Below are positions 35,601 to 43,913 of a stretch of DNA of 64,000 nucleotides, piece by piece. The position numbers and the translations under genes were made by a program. The DNA comes from Bacillota bacterium (GTDB lineage: Bacteria; Bacillota; Clostridia; Christensenellales; CAG-138). Under the pieces are notes generated by a model. That model was not told the origin of the DNA, made no database searches, and saw nothing but the letters and a program-made list of their open reading frames with translations. The stretch lies in contig JAEWCL010000015.1 of the NCBI GenBank assembly GCA_023390655.1, forward strand, positions 62,001 through 126,000, given 5' to 3'. Position 1 is the first letter of the stretch. Every line of letters begins with the position of its first letter.

Positions 35601-36730
35601 GTAAAAAGAACGGACAAAAAATCAATGTCGGCAAAACGCTCGGCGGATTTGCGCGCAATAACACCGTGCCGATGATGTTTGTGCTGATCTGTGCCATATT
35701 CATCCCAATCTCCGGTTTTTCCCCGGGCTATCTTCTGGACGAGATCATTACCAGAATGGGAAGAAATATCTTCCTGATCCTCAGCCTGTTGATCCCCATC
35801 ATGGCAGGTATGGGGCTCAACTTCGGTATGACGCTCGGCGCTATGGCCGGTGAGATCGGGCTGATACTGGTTGCCGACTGGCAGATATGGGGGATTCCGG
35901 GCGTGATCTTAGCCATGATCGTCTCGATTCCGATCTCCATCGGCCTCGGCCTTCTTTGCGGAACGTTCCTCAACCGGGCCAAGGGACGGGAAATGATCAC
36001 CAGCTATATCATCAGTTTCTTTATGAACGGTATCTACCAGCTGGTCGTCCTTTACATGATGGGTCCGATCATTCCGATCATCCATTCCGCCATCAAGCTG
36101 CCCAGAGGCTACGGTATCCGGAACACCGTCAGCCTTCTGAATATGCGGCAATCTGTGGATAACCTGCTCTCTGTCAATATCTTTGGCGCTAAGATCCCGG
36201 TGCTGACCTTCATTATCATCGGTCTATTGTGCCTGTTTATCGTATGGTTCAAAAAGACCAAGCTGGGCCAGGATATGCGCGCAGTCGGCCAGGATATGGA
36301 TGTCGCCCGCGACGCAGGCATCAATGTGGAGAAAACGAGAATCATCTCCATCGTCATGTCCACGGTAGTTGCGGGTTTAGGCATGATCCTTTACCTGCAG
36401 AACATGGGCAACCTGTCCACCTACAATTCTCATTCGCAGATTGGTATGTTCTGTATTGCGGCGCTGCTCGTCGGCGGCGCATCGGTTGACAAGGCCTCCA
36501 TCGGCAATGTGTTCCTCGGCGTTATTCTGTTCCACGTGATGTTTATCGTAGCGCCGTCGGCGGGTGCTAAGATCACAGGGGATTCCATGATCGGTGAATA
36601 CTTCCGCGTATTCATCTCCTATGGCGTCATCACGGTGGCTCTTGTCATGTATGAAACGAAAAAACGCAGGGCCAAGGGCAACGTTGGCCGGCAGCTGGGA
36701 CTTGCGCAGCTGGAGGAGGGCAAAAAATGA
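35597..36730 (+). CDS. ABC transporter permease 2 (BPD_transp_2 family)
   Basis: The 377-residue product is homologous to the preceding permease: GMGLNFGMTLGAMAGEIG, RAVGQDMDVARDAGINVEKTR and ALLVGGASVDKASIGNVFLG align with its counterparts. About nine to ten helices are predicted. It overlaps its neighbours on both sides by 4 nt, so translation of the operon's distal part is coupled. Substrate unknown. Confidence 0.9.
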   Translation: MSKKNGQKINVGKTLGGFARNNTVPMMFVLICAIFIPISGFSPGYLLDEIITRMGRNIFLILSLLIPIMAGMGLNFGMTLGAMAGEIGLILVADWQIWGIPGVILAMIVSIPISIGLGLLCGTFLNRAKGREMITSYIISFFMNGIYQLVVLYMMGPIIPIIHSAIKLPRGYGIRNTVSLLNMRQSVDNLLSVNIFGAKIPVLTFIIIGLLCLFIVWFKKTKLGQDMRAVGQDMDVARDAGINVEKTRIISIVMSTVVAGLGMILYLQNMGNLSTYNSHSQIGMFCIAALLVGGASVDKASIGNVFLGVILFHVMFIVAPSAGAKITGDSMIGEYFRVFISYGVITVALVMYETKKRRAKGNVGRQLGLAQLEEGKK

Positions 36731-37194
36731 ACGCAACACGCAAACTCCTGTTTCGGGCAGGCACAGTAGCGATTCTTCTCCTCATCGCAGCCGCCATGTT
36801 CATTATCGGCAGAGGGCACACCGTATACCTGGACAATAAGTCCATCGAATACAACGGGCAGACCTATACCACCCCTTACAAGGTCGTGGCATTTGTCAAG
36901 GGTGAACAGGTAGCGAAGCTCTATGACAAGGAAAGAGGCATGGCGACCTGTATCGGCCCCAACTTCACTATGACGCTTGAAATCACGCCGGAAAAGGGCG
37001 GCGATGAAGAGATCACCACCATAACGCTCCGCTTGCCGCAGAATATGGATGGCATCGTCATCAACTTGCCCGCTTTGCTGGCGGGGCTTCCCGAAGAGGC
37101 GTATCAATCCCAATTCATCGTGGCACCCGTCGAGCTCGCCCCGGAAGATGAAGAGATCGTCACGGAGGAGTTCGTGCTGCCGGCAGTTGAATAA
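36727..37194 (+). CDS. Small membrane-anchored protein of the transporter operon (tentatively DUF6672)
   Basis: The 155-residue protein has one N-terminal membrane helix (about residues 9-28), then GRGHTVYLDNKSIEYNG and a beta-rich exposed domain with an acidic C-terminus. It overlaps the permease gene by 4 nt and is the last gene before a strong terminator, so it is very probably a dedicated part of the transporter. I tentatively link it to DUF6672 from memory of similar gene order; no function is known to me. It could be an accessory subunit facing the outside. Confidence 0.75.
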   Translation: MNATRKLLFRAGTVAILLLIAAAMFIIGRGHTVYLDNKSIEYNGQTYTTPYKVVAFVKGEQVAKLYDKERGMATCIGPNFTMTLEITPEKGGDEEITTITLRLPQNMDGIVINLPALLAGLPEEAYQSQFIVAPVELAPEDEEIVTEEFVLPAVE

Positions 37195-37220
37195 GAAATA
37201 GCATCCGAACAATAGCAGTA

Positions 37221-37256
37221 AAAAACAAAGCACCCGATTATGGGTGCTTTGTTTTT
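37221..37256. terminator. Bidirectional rho-independent terminator
   Basis: A perfect 15-bp stem (AAAAACAAAGCACCC / GGGTGCTTTGTTTTT) with a 6-nt loop lies between the convergent transporter operon and LCP gene. The A and U tracts within the stem serve both strands. Confidence 0.92.
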
Positions 37257-37306
37257 GGATTTGCAGCATATCGTTCCATTCCCAGCCTTCATCAGCAGCA
37301 ATTCCC

Positions 37307-38848
37307 CTACGCGGCCGGGGTCGCCGCCGGGGCCCCCGTAGGCGCGGGCGTGGCGGAGCGCTCGGGCAGGGCGCTGTAGACGGCTTCGGGCAGGCGGGTT
37401 TTGCTCACGTCGCGCTGCGAGATCTCCGCATGCTCGCACAGCGCGAGCATGCGCGCGTAGAGGGCGGACTGGGCAGCGCTGATAGCGCGCGCGTCAAACG
37501 GCACGTCAAGATCGGCATGTTCGGTACGGGTGGACAGAGCGCGCAGCACCGCGATCTGCTCGAAGAGATCGCGGGCCGGACTGCCGGCTGGGTATTTCCC
37601 CGCGGCGTCAACTGGGAACGCCGCCTTGACCTTGGGACGCGCGAGCAGGTATTCCCCATCGGACGCGGCAGCGCGCGCCGCCCTTGCCGCGATGTCCGCG
37701 AGTACATAGTGCATATCGTAACGCGGGTTCACCGCGATATCGATGCCGTAAATGCTTTTGATGAGCGCGGCGAGCCTTTCGTTGTCGATGAGGTAATAGT
37801 TCGCGCTGGAATAGGGCGTGTCGCTGCGGTATTCGCCCACAAGGGTATGGCGGCGGATATCGTCCATGCCTAACTGCATGCCGAATGCGGCGATGGCCGC
37901 CACCTGTTCCGCATTCAGGTTGGTGTGCAGATATTTCTTGATGGAGCGGTATATCTTGGGAAAGTTCTTGAGCTGGTCCTTGCTCTTCAATTGCTCGAAT
38001 ATTGCGAAGAGGATGCGCTGCTGGCGGTCGTTGCGGCCTGTGTCGGTGCTGATCCCTTTGCGCGCGCGCACGTAATCGAGCACATTCTGCCCATTGAGTT
38101 TCTGGTAGCCGGGGCGCAGCGTGCGGCCGTTGAGGCGTATGGTCAGGTCGACGTCGTAATATACCCCGCCCATGGCGTTGACCACACCTTTAAGCCCGTC
38201 CATATCCACGCCCGCATAATAATCGATGGGCACGTCGAGCAGCTTGGATACCGTCTGCATGGCGAACTGATAGCCGCGCGTGCTCTCGCTGCCGCCCTTG
38301 GCGAACGCGGCGTTGATCTTCCATTTGCCGTTTTTGCTGTAAAGCTTCCCCTTATCGTTGTAGATGGGCGCGTAGCTGTCGCGCGGCACGGAGATCAGAT
38401 CCACGCTCTTATCCCGAAAATTGACCGTCAGCAACATCAGCACGTCGGACCGGAAATCGTTGCTCTCGTCACGGTAGACGTCGTTCTCTTCCACCGTGCG
38501 CTCGGGGCTGCTGTCGTACCCCACAAGCAGTATGTTCACGCGCTCATTCATATACGCAAGATTTGCCGGCGTGGGTGCAGGGGTGGGGATTGCCGTAGCG
38601 GTGGGCGTAGCGGTCGGCATAATGCCCGGCGTGGCCGTAATCGTCGGCGTTACGGACGGTGCAGCAGCGGTCGTCACAGGTGTAGTGGCGGTACCGGCGG
38701 GCCGGGGCGTCCGAAACGCCTGCATGGGGTCTTCGAACACCACAAACAGCGTGCGGCCGAGTACCAGTAAACCCGCGAGCGCAAGCAGCAGCAGCCCCGC
38801 GCGGATTACCCGCCCGGCCTTCCCAGTCTTCTTGCCGCCCGTATCCAT
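37307..38848 (-). CDS. LytR-CpsA-Psr (LCP) family cell-wall glycopolymer ligase
   Basis: The likely start is the ATG at 38848 (GAGGGGG upstream), giving 513 residues; the frame is open to 38962 without a ribosome site. A short cytoplasmic tail, one membrane helix (about 13-33) and a long Thr/Pro/Ala-rich linker precede the LCP domain. That domain is marked by VNILLVGYDS, DVLMLLTVNF, LISVPRDSYAPI, DYYAGVDMDGLKGVV, and YVRARKGISTDTGRNDRQQRIL with the conserved Arg and Asp. A further 120-residue Ala-rich region ends in a Pro/Ala/Thr tail. LCP enzymes attach glycopolymers to peptidoglycan outside the membrane. It may serve the polysaccharide locus 6 kb away, but it is transcribed alone. Confidence 0.92.
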   Translation of the reverse strand: MDTGGKKTGKAGRVIRAGLLLLALAGLLVLGRTLFVVFEDPMQAFRTPRPAGTATTPVTTAAAPSVTPTITATPGIMPTATPTATAIPTPAPTPANLAYMNERVNILLVGYDSSPERTVEENDVYRDESNDFRSDVLMLLTVNFRDKSVDLISVPRDSYAPIYNDKGKLYSKNGKWKINAAFAKGGSESTRGYQFAMQTVSKLLDVPIDYYAGVDMDGLKGVVNAMGGVYYDVDLTIRLNGRTLRPGYQKLNGQNVLDYVRARKGISTDTGRNDRQQRILFAIFEQLKSKDQLKNFPKIYRSIKKYLHTNLNAEQVAAIAAFGMQLGMDDIRRHTLVGEYRSDTPYSSANYYLIDNERLAALIKSIYGIDIAVNPRYDMHYVLADIAARAARAAASDGEYLLARPKVKAAFPVDAAGKYPAGSPARDLFEQIAVLRALSTRTEHADLDVPFDARAISAAQSALYARMLALCEHAEISQRDVSKTRLPEAVYSALPERSATPAPTGAPAATPAA

Positions 38849-39000
38849 GGCGTATCCCCCTCTTACAATTTGTGCTACGGTAATATGACGCGCGCGGGTT
38901 GTAAAGGTGTCAATAGTGGACGAGAAAAATATTTCCAACAGGCTATGATGGGTATTCAGCAATCAATAAACTATGTGTAATGATCGCCCTCTTTGCAAAA

Positions 39001-39033
39001 AGAGCCGGGCATGCTTCTTTCATACCCGGTTCT
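39001..39033 (-). terminator. Terminator of the aldo/keto reductase gene
   Basis: On the minus strand AGAACCGGGTATG pairs with CATGCCCGGCTCT (one mismatch, one G-U) around a 7-nt loop, followed by TTTTTG, 39 nt after the reductase stop. Confidence 0.85.
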
Positions 39034-39071
39034 GATTGCGTTTACATAGCCGATGCCTGGCTTACCTTGCA

Positions 39072-39962
39072 TTACCGGATTTGCTGCTGGCCGCTTGCAG
39101 CATAAATCTCGTACCATTCGTACCGCGCGAGCTTTACATCCAATGCCTTTATGGCATGGTCAAGCCTATGGAGCTTATTGCTGCCCGTAATGGGTGCCGC
39201 ACCCACGGGGTGGTACAAAATCCACGCGTAAACGATGACGGTGGGGTCTACATTATGGCGCTCTGCGATGGCGTTGATCTTTGCCATGGCTTTTACACAA
39301 ATTTCTTCTGTGGAAAACAGCCTGCCGCCCGCCAGGGGGGACCAGATCATGGGATGGGTTTTTTCAACCGTCAAGAGGTCCATCATGCCGGAATTGAAAT
39401 GCTCATAGCAGACCGGGTTCCATTCGATCTGGTTGGTGACAAGCGTGCCGTCCATCGCCTTATTGAGGGCGTTGAACTTGAGGGGATCAAAGTTGGAAAC
39501 GCCCGCTTCGCGGATCAGCCCTTCTTTTTTCAGGTCTTTGAGCGCGCGCGCCGTTTCCCACACGTCGAGACACGGGTCTTCCCGGTGGATGAGGTAAAGG
39601 TCCAGCACATCGGTTCCGAGCCTGTGGAGGCTCTCCTTGCAGGATTGCATGACGCGCTGGTAGGAGGTGTCGTAGTAGCCGAATACCTTTCCTTCGACCG
39701 GCTGCTGGAAGATACCGGTTTTTGATACCAGTTCGATGCGCTTGCGGATGGTGGGATCTTTGCGGAAGGCGTCGCCCATCTGGGTTTCGCACAGGGTTGC
39801 GGCATAGATTTCCGCAGTATCAAATGTGGTGACGCCGCGGTCGATGCACTGGCTCATGAACACCGCAAGCTCGCTTGCGGACATATTCCAGCTGTCCAGG
39901 CGCCAGAAGCCCTGAACAATTGTGGAGATAGAGAGGTTGTTGCTCAGCTGTATCTTTTGCAT
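39072..39962 (-). CDS. Aldo/keto reductase (YdhF-like)
   Basis: The 296-residue protein is a TIM-barrel NADPH-dependent oxidoreductase. The catalytic tetrad is visible: Asp and Tyr in TFDTAEIYAA, Lys in LVSKTGIF and His in DLYLIHREDP. Cofactor-binding residues cluster near PITGSNKLHRLDHAI. It resembles E. coli YdhF in length and motifs. It follows the GH65 phosphorylase and a decayed aldolase on the same strand and ends with its own terminator. The natural substrate is unknown; reduction of a sugar or keto compound from that operon is possible. Confidence 0.9.
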   Translation of the reverse strand: MQKIQLSNNLSISTIVQGFWRLDSWNMSASELAVFMSQCIDRGVTTFDTAEIYAATLCETQMGDAFRKDPTIRKRIELVSKTGIFQQPVEGKVFGYYDTSYQRVMQSCKESLHRLGTDVLDLYLIHREDPCLDVWETARALKDLKKEGLIREAGVSNFDPLKFNALNKAMDGTLVTNQIEWNPVCYEHFNSGMMDLLTVEKTHPMIWSPLAGGRLFSTEEICVKAMAKINAIAERHNVDPTVIVYAWILYHPVGAAPITGSNKLHRLDHAIKALDVKLARYEWYEIYAASGQQQIR

Positions 39963-40040
39963 GGTGCTCCTTTTTCTCTGAGATCAGGAATTTTTGCGCA
40001 TCAATTCTTCTATTACAAAATTGTAGAAGCAATTCTGTCA

Positions 40041-40353
40041 TTAAGCAAGCCGAAACTCGTTTATTTTGCCTTTCACGAATTCCTTCATTGCATCCTTGAC
40101 CTTGGGATAAACAGCGGTGTTGTAGCGGGCTCGACAGCGTGGAGTAGGTCTTGACCATGGTGGTGAGCACATCCGTTGCAACATTGATCTTGCGGATGCC
40201 GTTGCGGATGGCGTCCTGCACCTGTTCTACCGGCGTACCGGAGCCGCCATGGAGTACAAGAGGCACATCCACATGCTGTTTGATTGCCTGGAGGCGCTTG
40301 ATGTTCAATTGCGGGGCGGCGGAATAGACGCCGATGCTGACCGCGAGATCTTG
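40041..40353 (-). pseudogene. Class II fructose-bisphosphate/tagatose aldolase remnant (C-terminal part, frameshifted)
   Basis: On the minus strand a frame entering after a stop at 40357-40359 reads LQDLAVSIGVYSAAPQLN, then VDVPLVLHGGSGTPVEQVQ and GIRKINVATDVLTTMVK. These are hallmarks of GatY/KbaY/Fba class II aldolases. After KTYSTL the frame must shift to continue RYNTAVYPKVKDAMKEFVKG and reach the stop at 40041. About the first 170 codons, with the catalytic Asp and first zinc His residues, are absent. The few residues that follow IG in intact enzymes (THG) are also missing. This is a gene relic, not a functional aldolase. Confidence 0.85.
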
Positions 40354-40373
40354 CAGCTATGATAATACAAGAA

Positions 40374-40389
40374 GCCGCCAAACGGCGGC
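40374..40389 (-). terminator. Probable terminator of the GH65 gene
   Basis: GCCGCC-GTTT-GGCGGC forms a compact stem followed on the minus strand by TTCTTGTATT, 57 nt after the GH65 stop. Confidence 0.6.
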
Positions 40390-40445
40390 CCTTGCTTTAG
40401 GTGAGTAGAGAGGATTTTGTCCGAGCAGTTTTTGTCGGTACGCCG

Positions 40446-42728
40446 TTACCCGTTCCGGCGTACCGTTACGGGCATGTGGCCTACGGTATAGGCAATATCG
40501 TTGATCATTATGCGCTGCGGCCCGCCTGCTTCTACGACTACGGCGCAGCTTTCCTGCGTTGCATCTATCAAAAGGACGCTTCCACGGTAGTGGATGCGGA
40601 ACCGCACCCGGTTCCAGTGCCGCGGGAGCCGCGGGCGCAGGGACAGTCTTTCCTGCCGCACACAGAGGCCGCAAAAGCCGGAAACAACGGAGAGGTATGC
40701 GCCGCCTACACTCGCCACATGCAGGCCGTCCCGCGTGTTGGCGTGGGCGTCGTTGAGATCCGCAGATGCGGTTTCCTTAAAATACTCGTATGCCTTTTCC
40801 GCATCCCCCAGCCGCGCCGCCATCATGCTGAAGATGCACTTTGACAGCGAGGAATCATGCGTTGTCACGGCCTCGTAATACGCGTAGGTACGCTTTGCCG
40901 CGTCCTCCCCCACCCCATCGCCAAACAGGTACAGCGCCAGCACGGCGTCCGGCTGCTTGCAGACCTGATGGCGGTAGATAAACAGCGGGTGATAGTGCAG
41001 CAGCAGCGGAAACTTCTCTTTTGGGATTGCCGATACATCCAACTTCTTTTTGTTGAGGAAGCTGTCGTCCTGCATCAGGATGCCCAACCCTTCATCATAG
41101 GGCAGGTACATCGCTTCGGCGGCTTTTAAGAAGCGCCGCTCCTCGTCAACGCTGATACCCGTCTGCGCCTGTACTCTACTAAACAGGCCCGCCTCCCGCA
41201 GCGCGTTGCAGATGTTTGCCGCCCAGCGGAGGTTTTCCCGCGCGCCCGCGTTGGTATAGTAATTGTTGTTGACGAGACACGTGTACTCATCCGGCCCCGT
41301 CACGCAGTCGATCAAAAAGCGTCCGTTCTCCATGTGCCCTACATCCAGCCACAGCCGCGCCGTTTCAATGAGCACCTCCGCACCCTTTTCGGCCATATAG
41401 TTGATATCGCCTGTGGCAAGATAGTACTGTATGAACGAATGTGCGACATCCGCGTTGATATGGTACTGCGCGGAACCGGACGGAAAGTAGGAGGAGCACT
41501 CGCTTCCGGCGATGGTGCGCCACGGGTAAAGCGCACCCGTTTCATGCCCCAAGAGTCGTGCATGCCCGCGCGCATGCGGCAGGATGCCATGGCGGTAATC
41601 GAGCAGTTTTTTTGCCAGTTGCGGGTCGGTAAACAGGAAGAACGGGAACACATAAATCTCCGTATCCCAGAAATAATGTCCCTCGTATCCTTCGCCGCTC
41701 AGGCCTTTCGCGGGCACGTTGCCTATGCCGTCCTTCCCCGCCGACTGCAGCAGCTGATAGAGGTTAAAATCAAGATATCCCTGCACCTCTACATCGCCAT
41801 CGATCAGCATGCGGGCATTTTCCCAAAACGCATTTAGATACGCTTCCTGCTCCGCGTACCAGTGGCCCGGTCCTAACTTAACCGCCTGCTCCAGCATGGC
41901 TTCCGCGTGTGCGGATGGGTCCTGCACCCGGAGAGAATCGCTGTATATGCAAAACTTATAAAGCCGTATGCGTCCGCCCGGCTGTAGCTCCACGCCGATA
42001 TCGGCCCACGCGCTCCGGCTGTCGGAATCATAAGCAAACGTCCCTTCCCCTTCGAGAAGATGCTTTACCCGGCATGCCATATTGAGTCCGGAACGGCTGG
42101 TGCGGCACGCGGTGTGCAGCACGCCGTCTTTTGTACCTGCATGCTCCACGAGGATGTGGCGGCCCGCACCGGGCGCGACGCGGGGATCGTCGGCGTTACT
42201 GTAGTTCTCCACATCGCCGTTTAAGGAAGAGCGAATATGGAGCGGACCCGCGTAATCGACGGATTCCACATCGTATTCCATCAAAAACAGTTCCTGCATG
42301 CGAAAGCTTGCCATGCGCCGCGCCGTAACCCGGAACGTATGCCCGGCGTTTGAGCGCCATAGCATGCGGCGACAGGTAACGCCCCGGCGCATATCCAGCG
42401 TCCGTTCATACGCCACTAATCCTTCGGAGAAGGGGTCGAGGCATTCGCCGTTTATGGTAAGTATGATCGTCTGCGCGTCGGGCAGGTTGATGATGGTCTG
42501 GCGCGTGGTCGGAAAGCCGTACAGCTTTTCGCCGTACTGGATGTCCGCGTCGTCATAAAAACCGTTAATATACGCGCCGCGCACGCTCAGTAAATCCGGA
42601 GGATAGCCCTCCTCAAAGCAGCCGCGCACGCCGAGATAGCCGTTGGCGCAATGGAACACCGCTTCCTCGCCCGCAAGCGCCTCCCGGTTGAGCTGGCGCA
42701 CGGTGAGTTTTTGTCCAGATGGAATCAA
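40446..42728 (-). CDS. Glycoside phosphorylase family GH65 (maltose/kojibiose/nigerose phosphorylase type)
   Basis: The likely start is a TTG at 42728 with GAGGTG 5 nt upstream, giving 760 residues, the usual GH65 length. The frame is open to 42983, but the extra part is an inverted-repeat element and is not family-like. The (alpha/alpha)6 barrel shows GHYFWDTEIYVFPFF and RHGILPHARGHARLLGHETGALYPW. The catalytic acid is the Glu in CVTGPDEYT (about 479), and the phosphate-binding TTHDSSLSKCIF lies further on, before the C-terminal beta domain. It would cleave an alpha-glucoside with phosphate in the cytoplasm to give beta-glucose 1-phosphate. No beta-phosphoglucomutase lies nearby. Linkage specificity cannot be read from sequence. 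Confidence 0.9.
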   Translation of the reverse strand: MIPSGQKLTVRQLNREALAGEEAVFHCANGYLGVRGCFEEGYPPDLLSVRGAYINGFYDDADIQYGEKLYGFPTTRQTIINLPDAQTIILTINGECLDPFSEGLVAYERTLDMRRGVTCRRMLWRSNAGHTFRVTARRMASFRMQELFLMEYDVESVDYAGPLHIRSSLNGDVENYSNADDPRVAPGAGRHILVEHAGTKDGVLHTACRTSRSGLNMACRVKHLLEGEGTFAYDSDSRSAWADIGVELQPGGRIRLYKFCIYSDSLRVQDPSAHAEAMLEQAVKLGPGHWYAEQEAYLNAFWENARMLIDGDVEVQGYLDFNLYQLLQSAGKDGIGNVPAKGLSGEGYEGHYFWDTEIYVFPFFLFTDPQLAKKLLDYRHGILPHARGHARLLGHETGALYPWRTIAGSECSSYFPSGSAQYHINADVAHSFIQYYLATGDINYMAEKGAEVLIETARLWLDVGHMENGRFLIDCVTGPDEYTCLVNNNYYTNAGARENLRWAANICNALREAGLFSRVQAQTGISVDEERRFLKAAEAMYLPYDEGLGILMQDDSFLNKKKLDVSAIPKEKFPLLLHYHPLFIYRHQVCKQPDAVLALYLFGDGVGEDAAKRTYAYYEAVTTHDSSLSKCIFSMMAARLGDAEKAYEYFKETASADLNDAHANTRDGLHVASVGGAYLSVVSGFCGLCVRQERLSLRPRLPRHWNRVRFRIHYRGSVLLIDATQESCAVVVEAGGPQRIMINDIAYTVGHMPVTVRRNG

Positions 42729-42737
42729 ATGCTTCAC

Positions 42738-43042
42738 CTCAAGTATTAAAGATTCAAAAGGTATCGGCGCTTCTAGCGCCGATACAATTTTTTTGCTATG
42801 GGAAACTACGTTTCCCCACACCCTTTCCTTAAGAGCCTCCCTGCTCCCCTCGGACTCAGCGAGCGCGGAATGCCTGCGAGGCCGCATAGCGCAGGAAACC
42901 GTACTCAGGGGGACGCGAGGGCGAAACCCTCTCGCTATTAAATAAAATAATCGGTTGCGACGACCCGCAGACCTAATGGCCAAGCATCTCCCGCCGAGGA
43001 CGCGGCGCTCTCTAAAGCGCTGATACCTTTAAAATCCTTGAG
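42738..43042. repeat. Inverted-repeat-bounded element between GH65 and permease genes
   Basis: The ends are imperfect inverted repeats of about 40 bp. The left end (42738-42785) and the reverse complement of the right end (43003-43042) share CTCAAG, then AAAGGTATC[G/A]GCGCTT and AGCGCCG. The left end is itself an 11-bp hairpin (42761-42785) followed by a T7 run on the plus strand. The interior has further dyads (GGGAAAC-TAC-GTTTCCC) but no gene. Size and structure suggest a small MITE-like or structured RNA element. It supplies the GH65 leader. Confidence 0.55.
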
Positions 43043-43073
43043 ATGGCTTAGCTCAAAGCATATACACGCCCAA

Positions 43074-43901
43074 TCACTCTTTTACCGCGCCCGCCATCAG
43101 GCCGGATACGATCTGTTTCTGGAACAGCAGCACAATGAACAGCGTAGGTATGACGACGATCACAGTCGCCGCCGTAATCTCCCCCCACAGGATGCTGAAC
43201 TGTGTTCTTAGGGCGTTGATGGCCACAGGGACCGTCTGATAGGCTTTATCCGCGTTCAATGTGAAGGTCAACAGGTATTCGTTCCAGGAGGCGATAAATG
43301 TCATGATGGCGGTGGTGAATACCCCCGGCAGAGCAATCGGGAATATCACCTTCCAAAGTGTCTGCCACATGGAGCAGCCGTCGATATGCGCCGCCTCCTC
43401 CAGTGAAGGCGGGATGCGCTTAAAATGCGCCACCATGATCCATACCGCGGCAGGCAGCGTAATGCTTGAATAGGCGAAGGTGACGCCATAGCTGTTGAGA
43501 AGGTCCAGCCTATAAAACATATTGAAGACCGGCCCCACAATGATCATCTGCGGGAACATGGAAATGCCGAGGATCAGGCTCATCAAAAGTGCCTTGCCCT
43601 TAAAGCGGCAGCGCGCGAGCACATACGCCGAAAGCGACGACACCACCGCCACATACGCGGTTGTAGAAAGCGAAACGACAAGGCTGTTCTTGATGGAATT
43701 GAGGATGCCCTTATCAATTACCGTCCGGTAATTGTCCAACGTCGGGTGTTCCGCGAATACATTCAGCGCCGTGGCGCCGAATATCTCCGAAGACGGCTTA
43801 AACGATGTGACCGTAATCCAGAAGAACGGGAACATCATGACGGTCAGCAGCAGGATTACCGCGACGATATAGAGGAACCTCTTAAAGCTCATGGGTTTCA
43901 T
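43074..43901 (-). CDS. Carbohydrate ABC transporter permease (MalG-like)
   Basis: The 275-residue membrane protein begins with FFWITVTSFKPSSEIF and has about six helices. Its EAA loop is LEEAAHIDGCSMWQTLWKVIFPIALP. The C-terminus is KQIVSGLMAGAVKE. It lies 12 nt after the MalF-like gene of the same operon. Transport of a GH65 substrate (an alpha-glucosyl disaccharide) is the natural inference. Confidence 0.93.
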   Translation of the reverse strand: MKPMSFKRFLYIVAVILLLTVMMFPFFWITVTSFKPSSEIFGATALNVFAEHPTLDNYRTVIDKGILNSIKNSLVVSLSTTAYVAVVSSLSAYVLARCRFKGKALLMSLILGISMFPQMIIVGPVFNMFYRLDLLNSYGVTFAYSSITLPAAVWIMVAHFKRIPPSLEEAAHIDGCSMWQTLWKVIFPIALPGVFTTAIMTFIASWNEYLLTFTLNADKAYQTVPVAINALRTQFSILWGEITAATVIVVIPTLFIVLLFQKQIVSGLMAGAVKE

Positions 43902-43913
43902 GTTTGCACCTCC

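Noticed and set aside
40041..40353. A working 162-codon gene (39820-40308) on the minus strand
   Set aside because: Its first half is an aldolase C-terminus and its second half is out of frame with the conserved ending; it is best read as a pseudogene.
42729..42983. 85-codon N-terminal extension of the GH65 protein
   Set aside because: It runs through an inverted-repeat element, has no ribosome site and no family similarity; a TTG with GAGGTG at 42728 gives the normal GH65 length.
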